Shown: positions 32,824 to 41,788, numbered from the stretch's first letter. The stretch is 64,000 bases of DNA from Myxococcales bacterium (GCA_014240065.1 JAAZXR010000004.1:33900-97899), one strand, 5' to 3'. Made by a program: numbers and translations. The notes: a model not told the origin generated them from the letters alone.

Positions 32824-34968
32824 CTAGATCGACACCTTGTCGAAGCCCTTGCGGTTGGATTGCCAGTCGAAGAACACCCGCGTCGCGAACACCCCCGTGA
32901 AGATGGAGGTGGCGATGCCGATGAGCAGCGTGATCGCGAACCCGCGGATCGGGCCGGAGCCGAACTGCGCGAGCACGAGGCCCGCGATGGCCGTCGTGAT
33001 CTGCGAGTCAAAGATGGTCGTGAACGCGCGATCGTAACCGGCGTCGATGGCCGCGCGCGCGTTATAATCGTCTCGCAGGTACTCCCGCACCCGCTCGAAG
33101 ATGATGACGTTGGCGTCGACGGCCATCCCGATGGTGAGGACGATCCCTGCGATCCCTGGCAATGTGAGGGTCGCCCGGAACAACGCCATGGCCGCCATGA
33201 CCATGACCATGTTCATGAGCAACGCGAACACCGCGATGAGCCCCGCCTTGCGGTAGTAGACGGCGGTAAAGAGGATGACGAGCAGGAACCCGACCAGGAA
33301 GGCCCGAAACCCGCGGTTCACCGAATCCGCGCCGAGGTCGGCGCCGACCCGGATTTCAAACTCCTTGTTGAGGCGCGCCGGGAGCGATCCCGACTTGAGC
33401 ACCTTGGCGAGGTCGTTGGCCTGCTCGCGGACAGACTCACCGGGCAGCGCCCCCAGCGTAATCACCACGTTGCCACCCGCGATGCGCTCGTTGAAGATGG
33501 GGTCGGAGACGACGTTGCGGTCCATGACGATGGCCATCTTGCGACCCACATTGTCGCCAGACATCTGCTCAAACGCCGAGGCTCCCACCCGGTCGAACTT
33601 CACGCTCACCTGCGGGAGGCCGGTGTCGTCTTTGTAGGTCACGTTGGCTTGCACGATGCGATCACCCGTGATGTCGGCGCGGGACTTGAGCACGTAGCTG
33701 CGCCACAAGATCTCCGGTTCTGCGCCGCGCCTGGTCTGCACGGGCACGGGGCCGTAGGCCATCTTGTGCGTCGCGGGTAGGCGCCACTCCGCCGGCAGGC
33801 TCGCGAAGAAACGCTCGAGCGTCCCTCGGTCCTGGGCCAAAAACAGGTAGGGCTGCTTGACCATGCTGCCCCCCTTTTCAGGGCGGCCGTAGTTTTGCTC
33901 AATGTTGACGGCGAAGCCCATGCCCTCGTGGACAAACCCCGCGTCGTACAACGCGCGGAGGTAGGGCTTGCCCGTGTCACGGAACTCGGACTCATCGTCC
34001 ACCAGGTGCATCTCAAGCACCGCGGCGCGCTCGATGGCGCGAAGCAGCCGCCGAAAGTCGCTCGAGCCCTCGAGCACAGAGTCGCGTGAAGAGGGTGTCA
34101 ACGCGAGCGTGACCCGGGCCGGGTCCGCCTCGACCTCTGTGATCACCTCAAAGTCGACCCCGAGGCGCTCGTCCACGAGCGTCTTCCCGTCCGCGAACCC
34201 GTCGCCGAACGTGCCCGCGAGCAGCGCTTTCACGTCCTGCTCGGGGATGGTCATCATGATGGCGCCCGGGTCCTCGCGCAGCGCCGCGATCATCACCTGC
34301 GCGGCGCCCCCTTGCTGCAGCAGCGTGCGGAGCCGCTCTCCGGCCTCCATCGTCGCCGCCTTGACCTCGGTCGCCGTGTCCGAGAGCCCGGGGAGCTCCA
34401 CGACCACCTGGCGGTTCTTCGGATAGATATTGGGCTCGGCGACGCCCATGGAGTCCACGCGTCGGCGCACGGTGTTGATGGCCTCGTCCACGATGGCCTT
34501 GCGGTTCTCGGCGATGGCCACCTCGGGCATTTTGAACTTCATGACGCCCGTGCTGGTCGCTTGGTCCTCGGCGATGCGCTCGAGGACGCCGCTGGTGACC
34601 AACAAGACATCGTCGGTCGCGAGCGCGACGTCTTCGACCTTGGGGAAGTTCACGTGGAGCTCGTCGATCCCCTCGCGGGTCACGGCGACCTCCAGGTCTT
34701 TTTTCTCCTTGAACGCGGCCTCGAGCTCGTTCGCGACCTGGTCGAGCTTGTTCTTGATGGCGCCGTCCACGTCGACCGAGTACTCGAGGTGGAGGCCGCC
34801 CTGGAGGTCCAAGCCGAGTTTAAACTCGCGATCGAAGGTCTCGGTCATCCACGTGGGGAGCTGCTCATACACACCGGCCACCCGCGCAAATGACGGCGTG
34901 ACGGCGACGAGCGCCAGCAGGAAGAAAGCGACCAGCGCGATGGCCTTGATCTTGACGAACTTACGCAT
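32824..34968 (-). CDS. secD: Protein translocase subunit SecD
   Basis: 714 residues. Membrane segment 1 at about 8-28, then FKLGLDLQGGLHLEYSVD, the SecD signature. A large periplasmic P1 domain of about 430 residues is longer than in E. coli SecD, with TVRRRVDSMGVAEPNIYP and GDRIVQANVTYKDD. The C-terminal bundle starts at VNRGFRAFLVGFLLVILF and holds IGMAVDANVIIFERVREYL and ITTAIAGLVLAQFGSGPIRGF. It drives late steps of Sec export with SecF. It starts 3 bases after yajC. No odd residues were noted. Confidence 0.97.
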   Translation of the reverse strand: MRKFVKIKAIALVAFFLLALVAVTPSFARVAGVYEQLPTWMTETFDREFKLGLDLQGGLHLEYSVDVDGAIKNKLDQVANELEAAFKEKKDLEVAVTREGIDELHVNFPKVEDVALATDDVLLVTSGVLERIAEDQATSTGVMKFKMPEVAIAENRKAIVDEAINTVRRRVDSMGVAEPNIYPKNRQVVVELPGLSDTATEVKAATMEAGERLRTLLQQGGAAQVMIAALREDPGAIMMTIPEQDVKALLAGTFGDGFADGKTLVDERLGVDFEVITEVEADPARVTLALTPSSRDSVLEGSSDFRRLLRAIERAAVLEMHLVDDESEFRDTGKPYLRALYDAGFVHEGMGFAVNIEQNYGRPEKGGSMVKQPYLFLAQDRGTLERFFASLPAEWRLPATHKMAYGPVPVQTRRGAEPEILWRSYVLKSRADITGDRIVQANVTYKDDTGLPQVSVKFDRVGASAFEQMSGDNVGRKMAIVMDRNVVSDPIFNERIAGGNVVITLGALPGESVREQANDLAKVLKSGSLPARLNKEFEIRVGADLGADSVNRGFRAFLVGFLLVILFTAVYYRKAGLIAVFALLMNMVMVMAAMALFRATLTLPGIAGIVLTIGMAVDANVIIFERVREYLRDDYNARAAIDAGYDRAFTTIFDSQITTAIAGLVLAQFGSGPIRGFAITLLIGIATSIFTGVFATRVFFDWQSNRKGFDKVSI

Positions 34969-34971
34969 GGC

Positions 34972-35358
34972 TTATTTTTTCTCCTCCGCGGCCGACCCAA
35001 TGCTCTTGAGCTTGGCCTCTTGGGTATCTGCAATCTCGCGCTTGAGCACCGACACGGTGACACCCTTCGCCAACCGCACGTTGGCAATTTCATCCTCGAC
35101 CTTGGTGATTTCCCCGAGAAGTCCGCCGTTCAACACAACCTTCGTCCCGGGCTCCAGCTCCGCGAGCCGCGCCCGTCGCTCCTTGTCCTTTTTGCCCTCC
35201 GGCCGGATGAGCAACACATAGAACAGGCCGAAGATGGCGAGCATCATCACGGGGGACCCGCCAAGGGCGTCCATCATGCTTGGCGGCGCCTGTTCGCCGA
35301 GGAGCGACACGGCGCCGAGGCCACTGGGAACGTTCGCGAGAAATTGTGAGGTGATCAT
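34972..35358 (-). CDS. yajC: Preprotein translocase accessory subunit YajC
   Basis: 128 residues from ATG 35358. One membrane segment at about 33-50 (PVMMLAIFGLFYVLLIRP) is followed by the family motif RPEGKKDKERRARLAELEPGTKVVLNGGLLGEI (in part) and a lysine-rich tail. It is longer at the N-terminus than the usual 85-110 residues. YajC binds the SecDF complex and AcrB-type pumps. First gene of yajC-secD-secF-recJ. The 121-base gap to tgt contains an inverted repeat (35400-35406 with 35415-35421), and any promoter there was not identified. Confidence 0.94.
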   Translation of the reverse strand: MITSQFLANVPSGLGAVSLLGEQAPPSMMDALGGSPVMMLAIFGLFYVLLIRPEGKKDKERRARLAELEPGTKVVLNGGLLGEITKVEDEIANVRLAKGVTVSVLKREIADTQEAKLKSIGSAAEEKK

Positions 35359-35399
35359 GGAAACCTGAGGGCGAGTGCCGGCGTCAGTATGGGGCGCGC

Positions 35400-35421
35400 A
35401 AGCGCCGATCTGACGGCGCTT
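35400..35421. repeat. Inverted repeat between tgt and yajC
   Basis: AAGCGCC and GGCGCTT flank an 8-base loop (GATCTGAC), a perfect 7-bp stem. No U tract on the minus strand, so it is more likely a structural leader element or processing site than a terminator. Confidence 0.4.
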
Positions 35422-35479
35422 CGCAGCATCCCGTCGTGCGGGAAACGAGCCGCACTGCTAACAGCCCCCCCGGCTGCGG

Positions 35480-36694
35480 TCAAGCCTTGTGCGGAGTCTC
35501 TGCAGGCAGGTAATGGTCCGAGATCACTCCAAAAAGCGCCTTGGACACCTCCGCGAAGTTGCCCTGGACCAGCCCTCGCCTCATGGCCCCCACAAACTGG
35601 TGAAAAAACGCGATGTTATGGAGGGTCGAGAGGCGCACGTAGAGGGGATCTCCCGAGTCGTGCAAATGCCGCAGATAGGCCCGGGAAAAGCGCTGGCAGG
35701 TGGCGCAGGGGCACCGGTGATCCAACGGGGCTCCGTCGTCGCGGAACCGTGCCCCCTTGATATTGAAGCGACCCTCCCAGGTGAACAGCTGGCCGTTGCG
35801 CGCGTGACGCGAGGGGATCACGCAGTCGAACATGTCCACCCCGCACGACACCGCCTTCCACAGGTCCCAGGGCGTGCCGATGCCCATGACGTAGCGGGGC
35901 TTGTGCGGCGGGAGGGTCGGCGCGACCTCCGCCATCGTGGCGTGCATCCGCGGGACCGGCTCCCCCACGCTCAGCCCGCCGAGCGCGAAGCCGTCGAAGT
36001 CGAGCCCCTGCATGGCCTGCACATGCTCGCCCCGAAGTTGCGAGTCGGTCCCGCCTTGCACGATGCCGAAGCACAGCTGCCCCGGCGTGAGAATTTCATG
36101 CCGCGCCGTCGCTGCGCGCTGGGCCCAGCGGGTGGTGCGATCCATCGCCGCCCGCATCTGCGACGGGGTCGCGTCTCCCGGCGGGCAGTGATCCAGGATC
36201 ATGCAGATGTCCGAGCCGAGGTTCGCCTGCACCTGCAAGACAGACTCCGGCGTCATCCGGTGCTTGGAGCCATCAAAGTGCGTTCGATAGTCGACCCCGT
36301 CGTCATCGATCTTTTGCAGCCCACGCAGGCTGAAGACCTGGAACCCGCCGGAGTCCGTGAGGATCGGGCCGTCGTAGTCCATCATCGTGTGCAGACCCCC
36401 GAGCTCGCGCACCCGCTCGTGCCCTGGACGGTGGGTGAGGTGATACGCGTTGGCGAGGATGGTCTGCGACCCCACAGACCGCAGGTCCTCGCGCAGCAGC
36501 CCCTTCACCGCGCCGTAGGTGCCCACCGGCATGAAGCACGGGGTGTGCACGGGGCCGTGGGCCGTCCACAGCCGCCCCGCGCGGGCGTCGCCCTCGTGGG
36601 CCAACACCTCGAAGTGCCCCGGCGCACGCGAGGGTAGGTCGCGAGACGGCAGGTCGGCGCAAGGGTCCACGTGCAGCAAGGGATCAACGCTCAC
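35480..36694 (-). CDS. tgt: tRNA-guanine transglycosylase (queuine tRNA-ribosyltransferase)
   Basis: 404 residues from GTG 36694. Catalytic motifs: ILTDSGGFQVFS with the general-base Asp, ALGGLSVGEP (substrate loop), MGIGTPWDL, and FDCVIPSRHARNG with the nucleophile Asp. The zinc site is CPCATCQRFSRAYLRHL plus a distal His. It exchanges G34 in GUN anticodons for preQ1 in queuosine synthesis. Partner queA lies on the same strand 1.1 kb upstream, separated by a kinase gene, a split of the usual queA-tgt neighbourhood. yajC follows, as in many bacteria. Confidence 0.97.
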   Translation of the reverse strand: MSVDPLLHVDPCADLPSRDLPSRAPGHFEVLAHEGDARAGRLWTAHGPVHTPCFMPVGTYGAVKGLLREDLRSVGSQTILANAYHLTHRPGHERVRELGGLHTMMDYDGPILTDSGGFQVFSLRGLQKIDDDGVDYRTHFDGSKHRMTPESVLQVQANLGSDICMILDHCPPGDATPSQMRAAMDRTTRWAQRAATARHEILTPGQLCFGIVQGGTDSQLRGEHVQAMQGLDFDGFALGGLSVGEPVPRMHATMAEVAPTLPPHKPRYVMGIGTPWDLWKAVSCGVDMFDCVIPSRHARNGQLFTWEGRFNIKGARFRDDGAPLDHRCPCATCQRFSRAYLRHLHDSGDPLYVRLSTLHNIAFFHQFVGAMRRGLVQGNFAEVSKALFGVISDHYLPAETPHKA

Positions 36695-36781
36695 CTAGGA
36701 CGCATGCCACATTCCATGGCGAATTCCTACCCGCGGTCCGTGGCTGCGCCGTGAATTCCGTCCGCAACACCGGAGCGAGGG

Positions 36782-37711
36782 TCACGCGTTGGCCGGAAAC
36801 ACCGACCGGAGGTATCGCCCGAGGCGATCCGACCGACACTGCCAGCGGTTCTTGTAGGCCACGCGTCGGACGGCCTCTCGCATCGATCCCGCGGACTGGT
36901 AGCGATCATCGGGATCGCGCGCCAAGGCGCGAAGCATGATCTGCTCAAGCTCCACCGGGGCGTCGGGCCGAAACTCCCGCAACGACGGGATGACCCCCTC
37001 CTTGACCGCGCGGAGCGTGGCGACGTCGTTGTCGCGACCAAACATCCGCCGCCCTGTGAGCAGCTCAAACATCACGATCCCCACCGCGTAGACGTCGCTT
37101 CGCCCGTCGAGTTTCTCCCCCATCATCTGCTCGGGGGAGAGGTAGGCGAGCTTGCCTTTGATCGTCCCAGACTTCGTCTCGTAGCTAGGGCGGTTGATCT
37201 TCGCCAGTCCAAAGTCGATCAGCTTCACCTGCCCCTCGAAGGAGACGATGACGTTCGGGGGGCTCACGTCTCGATGGACGAGGTTGAGCGGGGAGCCGTC
37301 GGTGTGGAGCTTATGATGTGCGTAGTCGAGCCCCTCACACACAGCAGACAAGACCGTGCAGGCCTCGGCCATCGGCATCCGCTCCCCACGCTCTCGCAGC
37401 CGCGCGGAGATGGTCTTGAGGTCTTTGCCGTCGACGTATTCGAGCGCCATGTACAGCGTCTCTTCGTCCCGCCCCAGGGAGTAGACCTGACAAATATTGC
37501 CGTGGTGCAGGCGCGAGGCGACGTTGGCCTCCTGCTGAAACATCTCCGCGAAATCCTCCGTCTCCAACAGGTGCGGCAAGATCCGCTTCACCGCCACCGG
37601 GAGCTCGAAGCCGTCGACGCCGGGTCGCGTCGCCTGAAAGACCTCCGCCATGCCCCCGGTCCCAATCTTGCGACGAACAACGAACGGGCCAATCGAACGG
37701 GGGGACTTCAT
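36782..37711 (-). CDS. Cytoplasmic Hanks-type Ser/Thr protein kinase
   Basis: 309 residues, essentially only a kinase domain. IGTGGMAEVFQAT (glycine loop), VAVKRILPHL (ATP lysine), NLVHRDVSPPNVIV (catalytic loop), LIDFGLAKI (intact DFG), YLSPEQMMGE, DVYAVGIVMFELLTGR. It lacks a membrane segment and sensor domain. The C-terminal 40 residues are basic and helical. Inserted between queA and tgt, which are normally neighbours. A TAGCTT box lies 9 bases before ATG 37711, suggesting its own promoter. Targets unknown. Confidence 0.93.
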   Translation of the reverse strand: MKSPRSIGPFVVRRKIGTGGMAEVFQATRPGVDGFELPVAVKRILPHLLETEDFAEMFQQEANVASRLHHGNICQVYSLGRDEETLYMALEYVDGKDLKTISARLRERGERMPMAEACTVLSAVCEGLDYAHHKLHTDGSPLNLVHRDVSPPNVIVSFEGQVKLIDFGLAKINRPSYETKSGTIKGKLAYLSPEQMMGEKLDGRSDVYAVGIVMFELLTGRRMFGRDNDVATLRAVKEGVIPSLREFRPDAPVELEQIMLRALARDPDDRYQSAGSMREAVRRVAYKNRWQCRSDRLGRYLRSVFPANA

Positions 37712-37720
37712 CGCCCCCGA

Positions 37721-37726
37721 AAGCTA
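37721..37726 (-). promoter_or_regulatory. Candidate -10 box (TAGCTT) of the short kinase gene
   Basis: TAGCTT on the minus strand ends 9 bases before ATG 37711. The spacer is G-rich and could also act as a ribosome-binding site. Confidence 0.4.
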
Positions 37727-37763
37727 TCGGACTCCACGCCCCCGCACCAGGCCTTCACACGCG

Positions 37764-37782
37764 AAAAAAAAACGCCTGAGGC
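37764..37782 (-). terminator. Possible terminator after queA (T9 tract with weak stem)
   Basis: On the minus strand a short GGC-TCA... stem (GCC 37774-37776 with GGC 37780-37782) is followed by nine T. The uninterrupted T9 is striking in this GC-rich DNA, but the visible stem is only 3-4 bp. Confidence 0.4.
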
Positions 37783-37787
37783 CCAGA

Positions 37788-38846
37788 TCAACCGCGTCTT
37801 CTCACGAACATGGCGTCCCCGTAGCTGTAAAAGCGGTAGCCCTCGCGCACAGCCTCCCGATACGCCGCCAGCACCTCCTCCACCCCCCCGAGGCTGCACA
37901 CCAGCATGAGGAGGCTGCTGCGCGGCAGGTGGAAGTTCGTCAGCAGCCCGACGATGACCTGAAAGCGGAACCCCGGCGTGATCACCAGGTCGGTGGAGAA
38001 ACTCCCCGACACGATGCGCCCGCCGTTTTCTCTCGCCACCGACTCCAACGCCCGGGTGGTGGTCGTTCCCACCGCGATGATGGGACGCCCGCTCGCGCGC
38101 GCGCGCTCAATCCGCGCCGCGGCGCCTCCCGACAGCGAAAACCGCTCGGTCCCCACCCGGTGCGCGCGCACGTCCTCCGCCTCCATCGGGAGGAACGTGC
38201 CGGGTCCCACATGCAGCGTCACGAACTCGTGGGGGATTTGTTCTAGGAGCTCCTCGGTGAAGTGCAGCCCCGCGGTCGGAGCCGCGACGCTCCCCGGCGG
38301 CCGCGCGTACACCGTCTGGTAGCGCGCTCTGTCCTCGTCGGTCGTGCCCTCGGGGCGCGCGATATACGGCGGCAGCGGCAACGACCCACGCGAGGTGGCG
38401 ACCTCAAAGAGGTCGCCGGATTCGACACGAAATACGCGGGCGCGAGGGTCCACCTCGTCGACACGCACGTAGCGCACGGACACCTCGCCGCAGGTGAGGC
38501 GGTCACCTTCGCGCAGCTTCTTCGCGCCGCGAACCCACGCGCGCAACTCCTGCCCAGCGAGCACGCTCGGCGCCGGTTCACACCACAACAACTCAAAGCG
38601 GCGATCGTCCCCGTCGCGCTCGAAATACAGGCGGGCCGGCACCACCCGCGAGTCGTTCAACACGACGAGCGCCCCCTCCGGGAGCACCGACCGCACGGCG
38701 TCGAACCGCAGGTGCTGGCACGGGCCTCCCGTGACGAGCAACCGCGCCTGCTCCCGCCGCCCCGAGGGCGACTGCGCGATCTGAGCCGTCGGGAGCTCAA
38801 ACTCAAAATCCGCGGGGGACCATCGATCTGCGTGCGTCCGCGTCAC
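37788..38846 (-). CDS. queA: S-adenosylmethionine:tRNA ribosyltransferase-isomerase
   Basis: 352 residues from GTG 38846. Family motifs are complete: FEFELPTAQIAQSP at the N-terminus, VVLNDSRVVPARL, SLPLPPYIARP, RYQTVYARPPGSVAAPTAGLHF (in part), HVGPGTFLP, RPIIAVGTTTTRALES, and the C-terminal LLTNFHLPRSSLLMLVC. QueA transfers the ribosyl of SAM to preQ1 in tRNA to form epoxyqueuosine. It is divergent from the HEAT-like protein gene with only 42 bases between the start codons, and a near-consensus -10 (TATATG) sits 7 bases before its GTG. Confidence 0.97.
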   Translation of the reverse strand: MTRTHADRWSPADFEFELPTAQIAQSPSGRREQARLLVTGGPCQHLRFDAVRSVLPEGALVVLNDSRVVPARLYFERDGDDRRFELLWCEPAPSVLAGQELRAWVRGAKKLREGDRLTCGEVSVRYVRVDEVDPRARVFRVESGDLFEVATSRGSLPLPPYIARPEGTTDEDRARYQTVYARPPGSVAAPTAGLHFTEELLEQIPHEFVTLHVGPGTFLPMEAEDVRAHRVGTERFSLSGGAAARIERARASGRPIIAVGTTTTRALESVARENGGRIVSGSFSTDLVITPGFRFQVIVGLLTNFHLPRSSLLMLVCSLGGVEEVLAAYREAVREGYRFYSYGDAMFVRRRG

Positions 38847-38853
38847 GTGGGCG

Positions 38854-38877
38854 CATATAGCACGTCCCTGCTAGACT
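38854..38877. promoter_or_regulatory. Divergent -10 boxes between queA and the HEAT-like gene
   Basis: Minus strand: TATATG (38854-38859) 7 bases before queA GTG 38846. Plus strand: TAGACT (38872-38877) 11 bases before GTG 38889. The two start codons are only 42 bases apart, so both genes must have very short leaders or initiate inside each other's -35 region. Confidence 0.45.
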
Positions 38878-38888
38878 CCACGTCGCCC

Positions 38889-40397
38889 GTGCTCTACCAC
38901 GCTCTCATCGCCTCCATCGCCGGCGTCAGTGTCCTCGGAGGCCCAAATCCCGCCGCCGTCGGCGCCCCCTCGGGGCGAGCCTCGTCCCCTTCGTCCGCGC
39001 CGTCATCCACGGCGGCGGCGCCAGAGGACAACGACGTCGCCATCGTGCTCGATGAGGTGCAAGGCGACTACCTCGCGGCCAGGGCCCGGCTCGAAGCCTC
39101 CCCCGCGCTCGCCGCCCCCGCCATCGAAAGGCGCCTCGGAGACAGGACCCTCGACCCCGCGCAGCGGCGCCGCCTGCTCCACACCTTGGTCGCGATCCAA
39201 CCACTGCGCGCGTCCCCGTGGCTCCGCGACGAGCTCCGCGTCGCGTTGACGACCGGCCAGGACGACGCGCCGTGGCGCTCGCTGCTGTCGCGCCTCCCCG
39301 ATCGCGGAGAGGCCACGCTGATCGATCTCGTAGGCGACCCCAAGCTCCCCGTCGCGGCGCGGGCGAGCCTCCTCGAGCCGCTCGTCTCCGCCTCTTCAAA
39401 TCCTGCCCGTTTCGCGCCCCTCGTGGGACGCGGCAATCGACAGCTTGAGCGGGTGCTGCGTCGGCTCTTGCGCTCTCGCGCGAAGCTCGACCCGGCCGCG
39501 CGATCACAACTCGTCACGGCCCTCGACGACCAGATCTCAGCCGGCCTCGCGCCTGCAGGGGTCGTGCTCTTGCGGGGCGCCATCGGGTCCATCACGGGCG
39601 CCACGCGAGCCAAGATCATCGAGTTGGCGGTCTCAGCGGACACCCCCTTCGACGTGGCTGTGGCGTGCCTGTCGGTGCTCGCCGCGCCGCCTCGCGGCCC
39701 CTCCCCTCCCGAGTTCTTGGCGTTCGCGCGCGACCACCTCTCCCCCGCCCGTCGCGCGGACACATCGAGCACGATCTTCAGCGCCTTCGCCCTCGCGGCC
39801 CTTGACGACGCCGACGCCCGAGCCCTCATCGCCGAATTCGATCTGCTCGACACGGAAGAGCCCCGGCTCTACGCGCTCGCCTTGGGGCGGGGCTCCCTCG
39901 ACGACCCCGCGCGCGCGTGGCTCCACGACGCCCTCGACAACCCTTGGCCGGAGGTACAGCTCGCGGCCATCGGACGCATCGACGCCCCCTGCGATCCGAG
40001 CGTGATCGCGGCCCTCCTGCGAACGGCGGAGCGGACCGACGACCCCGGACCCACGGTGGAGCGGGCCGCGATCCGAAGTCTCGGACGCTGCGGCGCCGAC
40101 GCGCTCAAACCGCTGACCGCGCTGATGTCCAACCCCGCGCTCCCGCCGTGGAAGCGAGCCGACGCGGCCACCCAGGTCATCCTCGTCGCCCCCGAGCGCG
40201 CCGACGACGTCGCCGCGATGATGCGCGGGCCAGATGACTCTGTCTCCTTGGCGCTGCTTGAGGCGCTGCGGTCGCTCCGTGCGCCGAGCGACGCGCTCGT
40301 CGATTCGGCGTGTCACCTCCGCTCCGAGCGCGAGCAGCTCAAGGCCCCCGCGCGCCGATCCCTCAAGGCCTGGGGGGCGCTCCGCCGTTGCGAGTAG
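38889..40397 (+). CDS. Exported HEAT-like repeat protein
   Basis: About 502 residues from GTG 38889; the frame opens far upstream but over queA, so this is the first sensible start. A short signal-like N-terminus (VLYHALIASIAGVSVLGG) is followed by Ser/Ala/Pro linker and then a helical solenoid from about 55 to 500. Helix pairs of 30-35 residues repeat (ATLIDLVGDPKLPVAARASL, ARAWLHDALDNPWPEVQLAA, ALKPLTALMSNPALPPWKRA). It has no catalytic motif. Solenoids of this kind usually bind proteins. A partner is not identifiable. The next gene starts about 115 bases downstream with its own -10 box. Confidence 0.75.
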   Translation: MLYHALIASIAGVSVLGGPNPAAVGAPSGRASSPSSAPSSTAAAPEDNDVAIVLDEVQGDYLAARARLEASPALAAPAIERRLGDRTLDPAQRRRLLHTLVAIQPLRASPWLRDELRVALTTGQDDAPWRSLLSRLPDRGEATLIDLVGDPKLPVAARASLLEPLVSASSNPARFAPLVGRGNRQLERVLRRLLRSRAKLDPAARSQLVTALDDQISAGLAPAGVVLLRGAIGSITGATRAKIIELAVSADTPFDVAVACLSVLAAPPRGPSPPEFLAFARDHLSPARRADTSSTIFSAFALAALDDADARALIAEFDLLDTEEPRLYALALGRGSLDDPARAWLHDALDNPWPEVQLAAIGRIDAPCDPSVIAALLRTAERTDDPGPTVERAAIRSLGRCGADALKPLTALMSNPALPPWKRADAATQVILVAPERADDVAAMMRGPDDSVSLALLEALRSLRAPSDALVDSACHLRSEREQLKAPARRSLKAWGALRRCE

Positions 40398-40497
40398 CGC
40401 CCCTGGCGGGGTCGCAGATCAGCTCGCCGCGCGAGTCTCTGCCGCGAGCGCCGTCGGCCACGTGGGTCTTTCCCTAGCTTGGCGCGATCCGACGGGG

Positions 40498-40503
40498 TAG
40501 AGT
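40498..40503 (+). promoter_or_regulatory. Candidate -10 box (TAGAGT) of Memo-like gene
   Basis: TAGAGT ends 8 bases before GTG 40512 and helps to choose that start over the ATG-like start at 40479, which would lie upstream of this box. Confidence 0.4.
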
Positions 40504-40511
40504 TTGGGACT

Positions 40512-41735
40512 GTGGCGACGCCTGAGCGACCAAAGTTGCGGCGACTCGAGCGCTTTTATCTCGCGGGCGACGAAGATGAGCACGTCGTCTTGAGCGACCC
40601 CCTCGGCATCGCCCCCCTCGAAAAACTCGATCGTGATTTTGAGGTCGTGCTCGACGCCCTCGACGGCACGAAGTCTATCGCGCAGATTCGGCAGTCGCTG
40701 TCCATGATGCACGGGCTCTCGATCCCGCGGGCGGACCTCGACGATTTCGTGGCACAGCTCGACGCGGACGGGTTCTTAGAGGGCGAGTCCTTCTCACGGC
40801 TGCAAGCCGCCGCCGTGTCCGCGTTCGACCTCAACGACCGGCGCGCCACCAGCGTCGCGGGGACGTTGTACCCCGACGACCCCGTGGCCCTCGGAGCGCT
40901 GCTTCACGAGGTGCTGCCCGACAGCGCCAGCCGAACCCAACCCGGCGGCCGCACCCGGGGTGTCCTCGTCCCACACCACGACTTCCGGGCGGCCAAGGGC
41001 GTCCTCGATCCTGCGCTGCGCCGGCTCCCCGACGCCGACGAGGTCGACCTCGTGGTGGTCCTCGGCACCGATCATGCGCCGGGGATGCGCGCCTTCGCAG
41101 CCACCGACAAGGACTACGACACCCCGCTCGGGATCGTGCGCACCGACTACGAATTCGCCGATGTGCTGTTCGACGAGCTGCCGTGGCTCCCCATGGAATC
41201 GCTCCGGCACCGCACGGCCCACAGCGTCGAATTTGCCTGCGTCCTGCTGCGCTTCCTCTACGCCGATCGCTGCCCTCCGATCCTCCCGATCTTGTGCGGA
41301 CGCACACTCCTCGGATCGGAGGCTGAAACCCGCTCTCGAGATGAGCTGCTGGCCGGCATCGCCGCGCACCGAGGAAGCCGGCGCATCCTGTGGTGGGCGT
41401 CGGCCGAGCTCAGCCACGTGGGAGACGCCTACGGCACCTCGGCGAACGAGGATGACGCGCGACTCCTCGAGGTCGCGCGAACCCACGACGCGCGCTGCAT
41501 CCAACGAATCAAGACCGGCGACCGGCAGGCCCTCACTCGGGCCCTGGAACGAGCGCCGCCCACAGTGCGCCCGAGCGGCGCCGCCGCCATCGACACCATG
41601 ACCCACGCCCTCGACGGCGATGTGGACGTGGACTTTGCCACCTACGAGTCTGTCGAACTCCACTTCCCGCACCTCCCTGGTCTGTCGGGCTGGGCGGGGC
41701 TCGCCGGCATTCGATTCTGCGACCGGGGCAATTAG
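40512..41735 (+). CDS. Memo-family protein with PqqD-like N-terminal domain
   Basis: About 407 residues from GTG 40512. Residues about 10-95 look like a PqqD-type winged helix (VVLSDPLGIAPLEKLDR, LDGTKSIAQIRQSL). Residues about 105-405 match the Memo/AmmeMemoRadiSam-B family: SVAGTLYPDDP, VLVPHHDFRAAKG (metal His), VLGTDHAPGM (second His), HRTAHSVEFACVLLRFLY, SAELSHVGDAYG. The Cys-Gly turn of Memo is Ser-Gly here (RPSGAAAIDTM), so the third metal ligand appears lost. No AMMECR1 or radical SAM partner gene is adjacent. The function of bacterial Memo proteins is unsettled. Confidence 0.8.
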   Translation: MATPERPKLRRLERFYLAGDEDEHVVLSDPLGIAPLEKLDRDFEVVLDALDGTKSIAQIRQSLSMMHGLSIPRADLDDFVAQLDADGFLEGESFSRLQAAAVSAFDLNDRRATSVAGTLYPDDPVALGALLHEVLPDSASRTQPGGRTRGVLVPHHDFRAAKGVLDPALRRLPDADEVDLVVVLGTDHAPGMRAFAATDKDYDTPLGIVRTDYEFADVLFDELPWLPMESLRHRTAHSVEFACVLLRFLYADRCPPILPILCGRTLLGSEAETRSRDELLAGIAAHRGSRRILWWASAELSHVGDAYGTSANEDDARLLEVARTHDARCIQRIKTGDRQALTRALERAPPTVRPSGAAAIDTMTHALDGDVDVDFATYESVELHFPHLPGLSGWAGLAGIRFCDRGN

Positions 41736-41788
41736 CGAAGGCGAGAGCGGTCTCCCCTCCCGCCTCGCGCGTTCACCAAACTCCGAAT

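Noticed and set aside
32008..33780. 590-residue open frame antisense to secF and secD
   Set aside because: It spans two well-supported genes and reads as a His/Arg/Asp-rich mix. Shadow of the secDF codon pattern.
37764..37772. A9/T9 run as a possible slippage site or phase switch
   Set aside because: It lies between genes, after the queA stop, so a change in length would not alter a reading frame. A terminator U tract explains it better.
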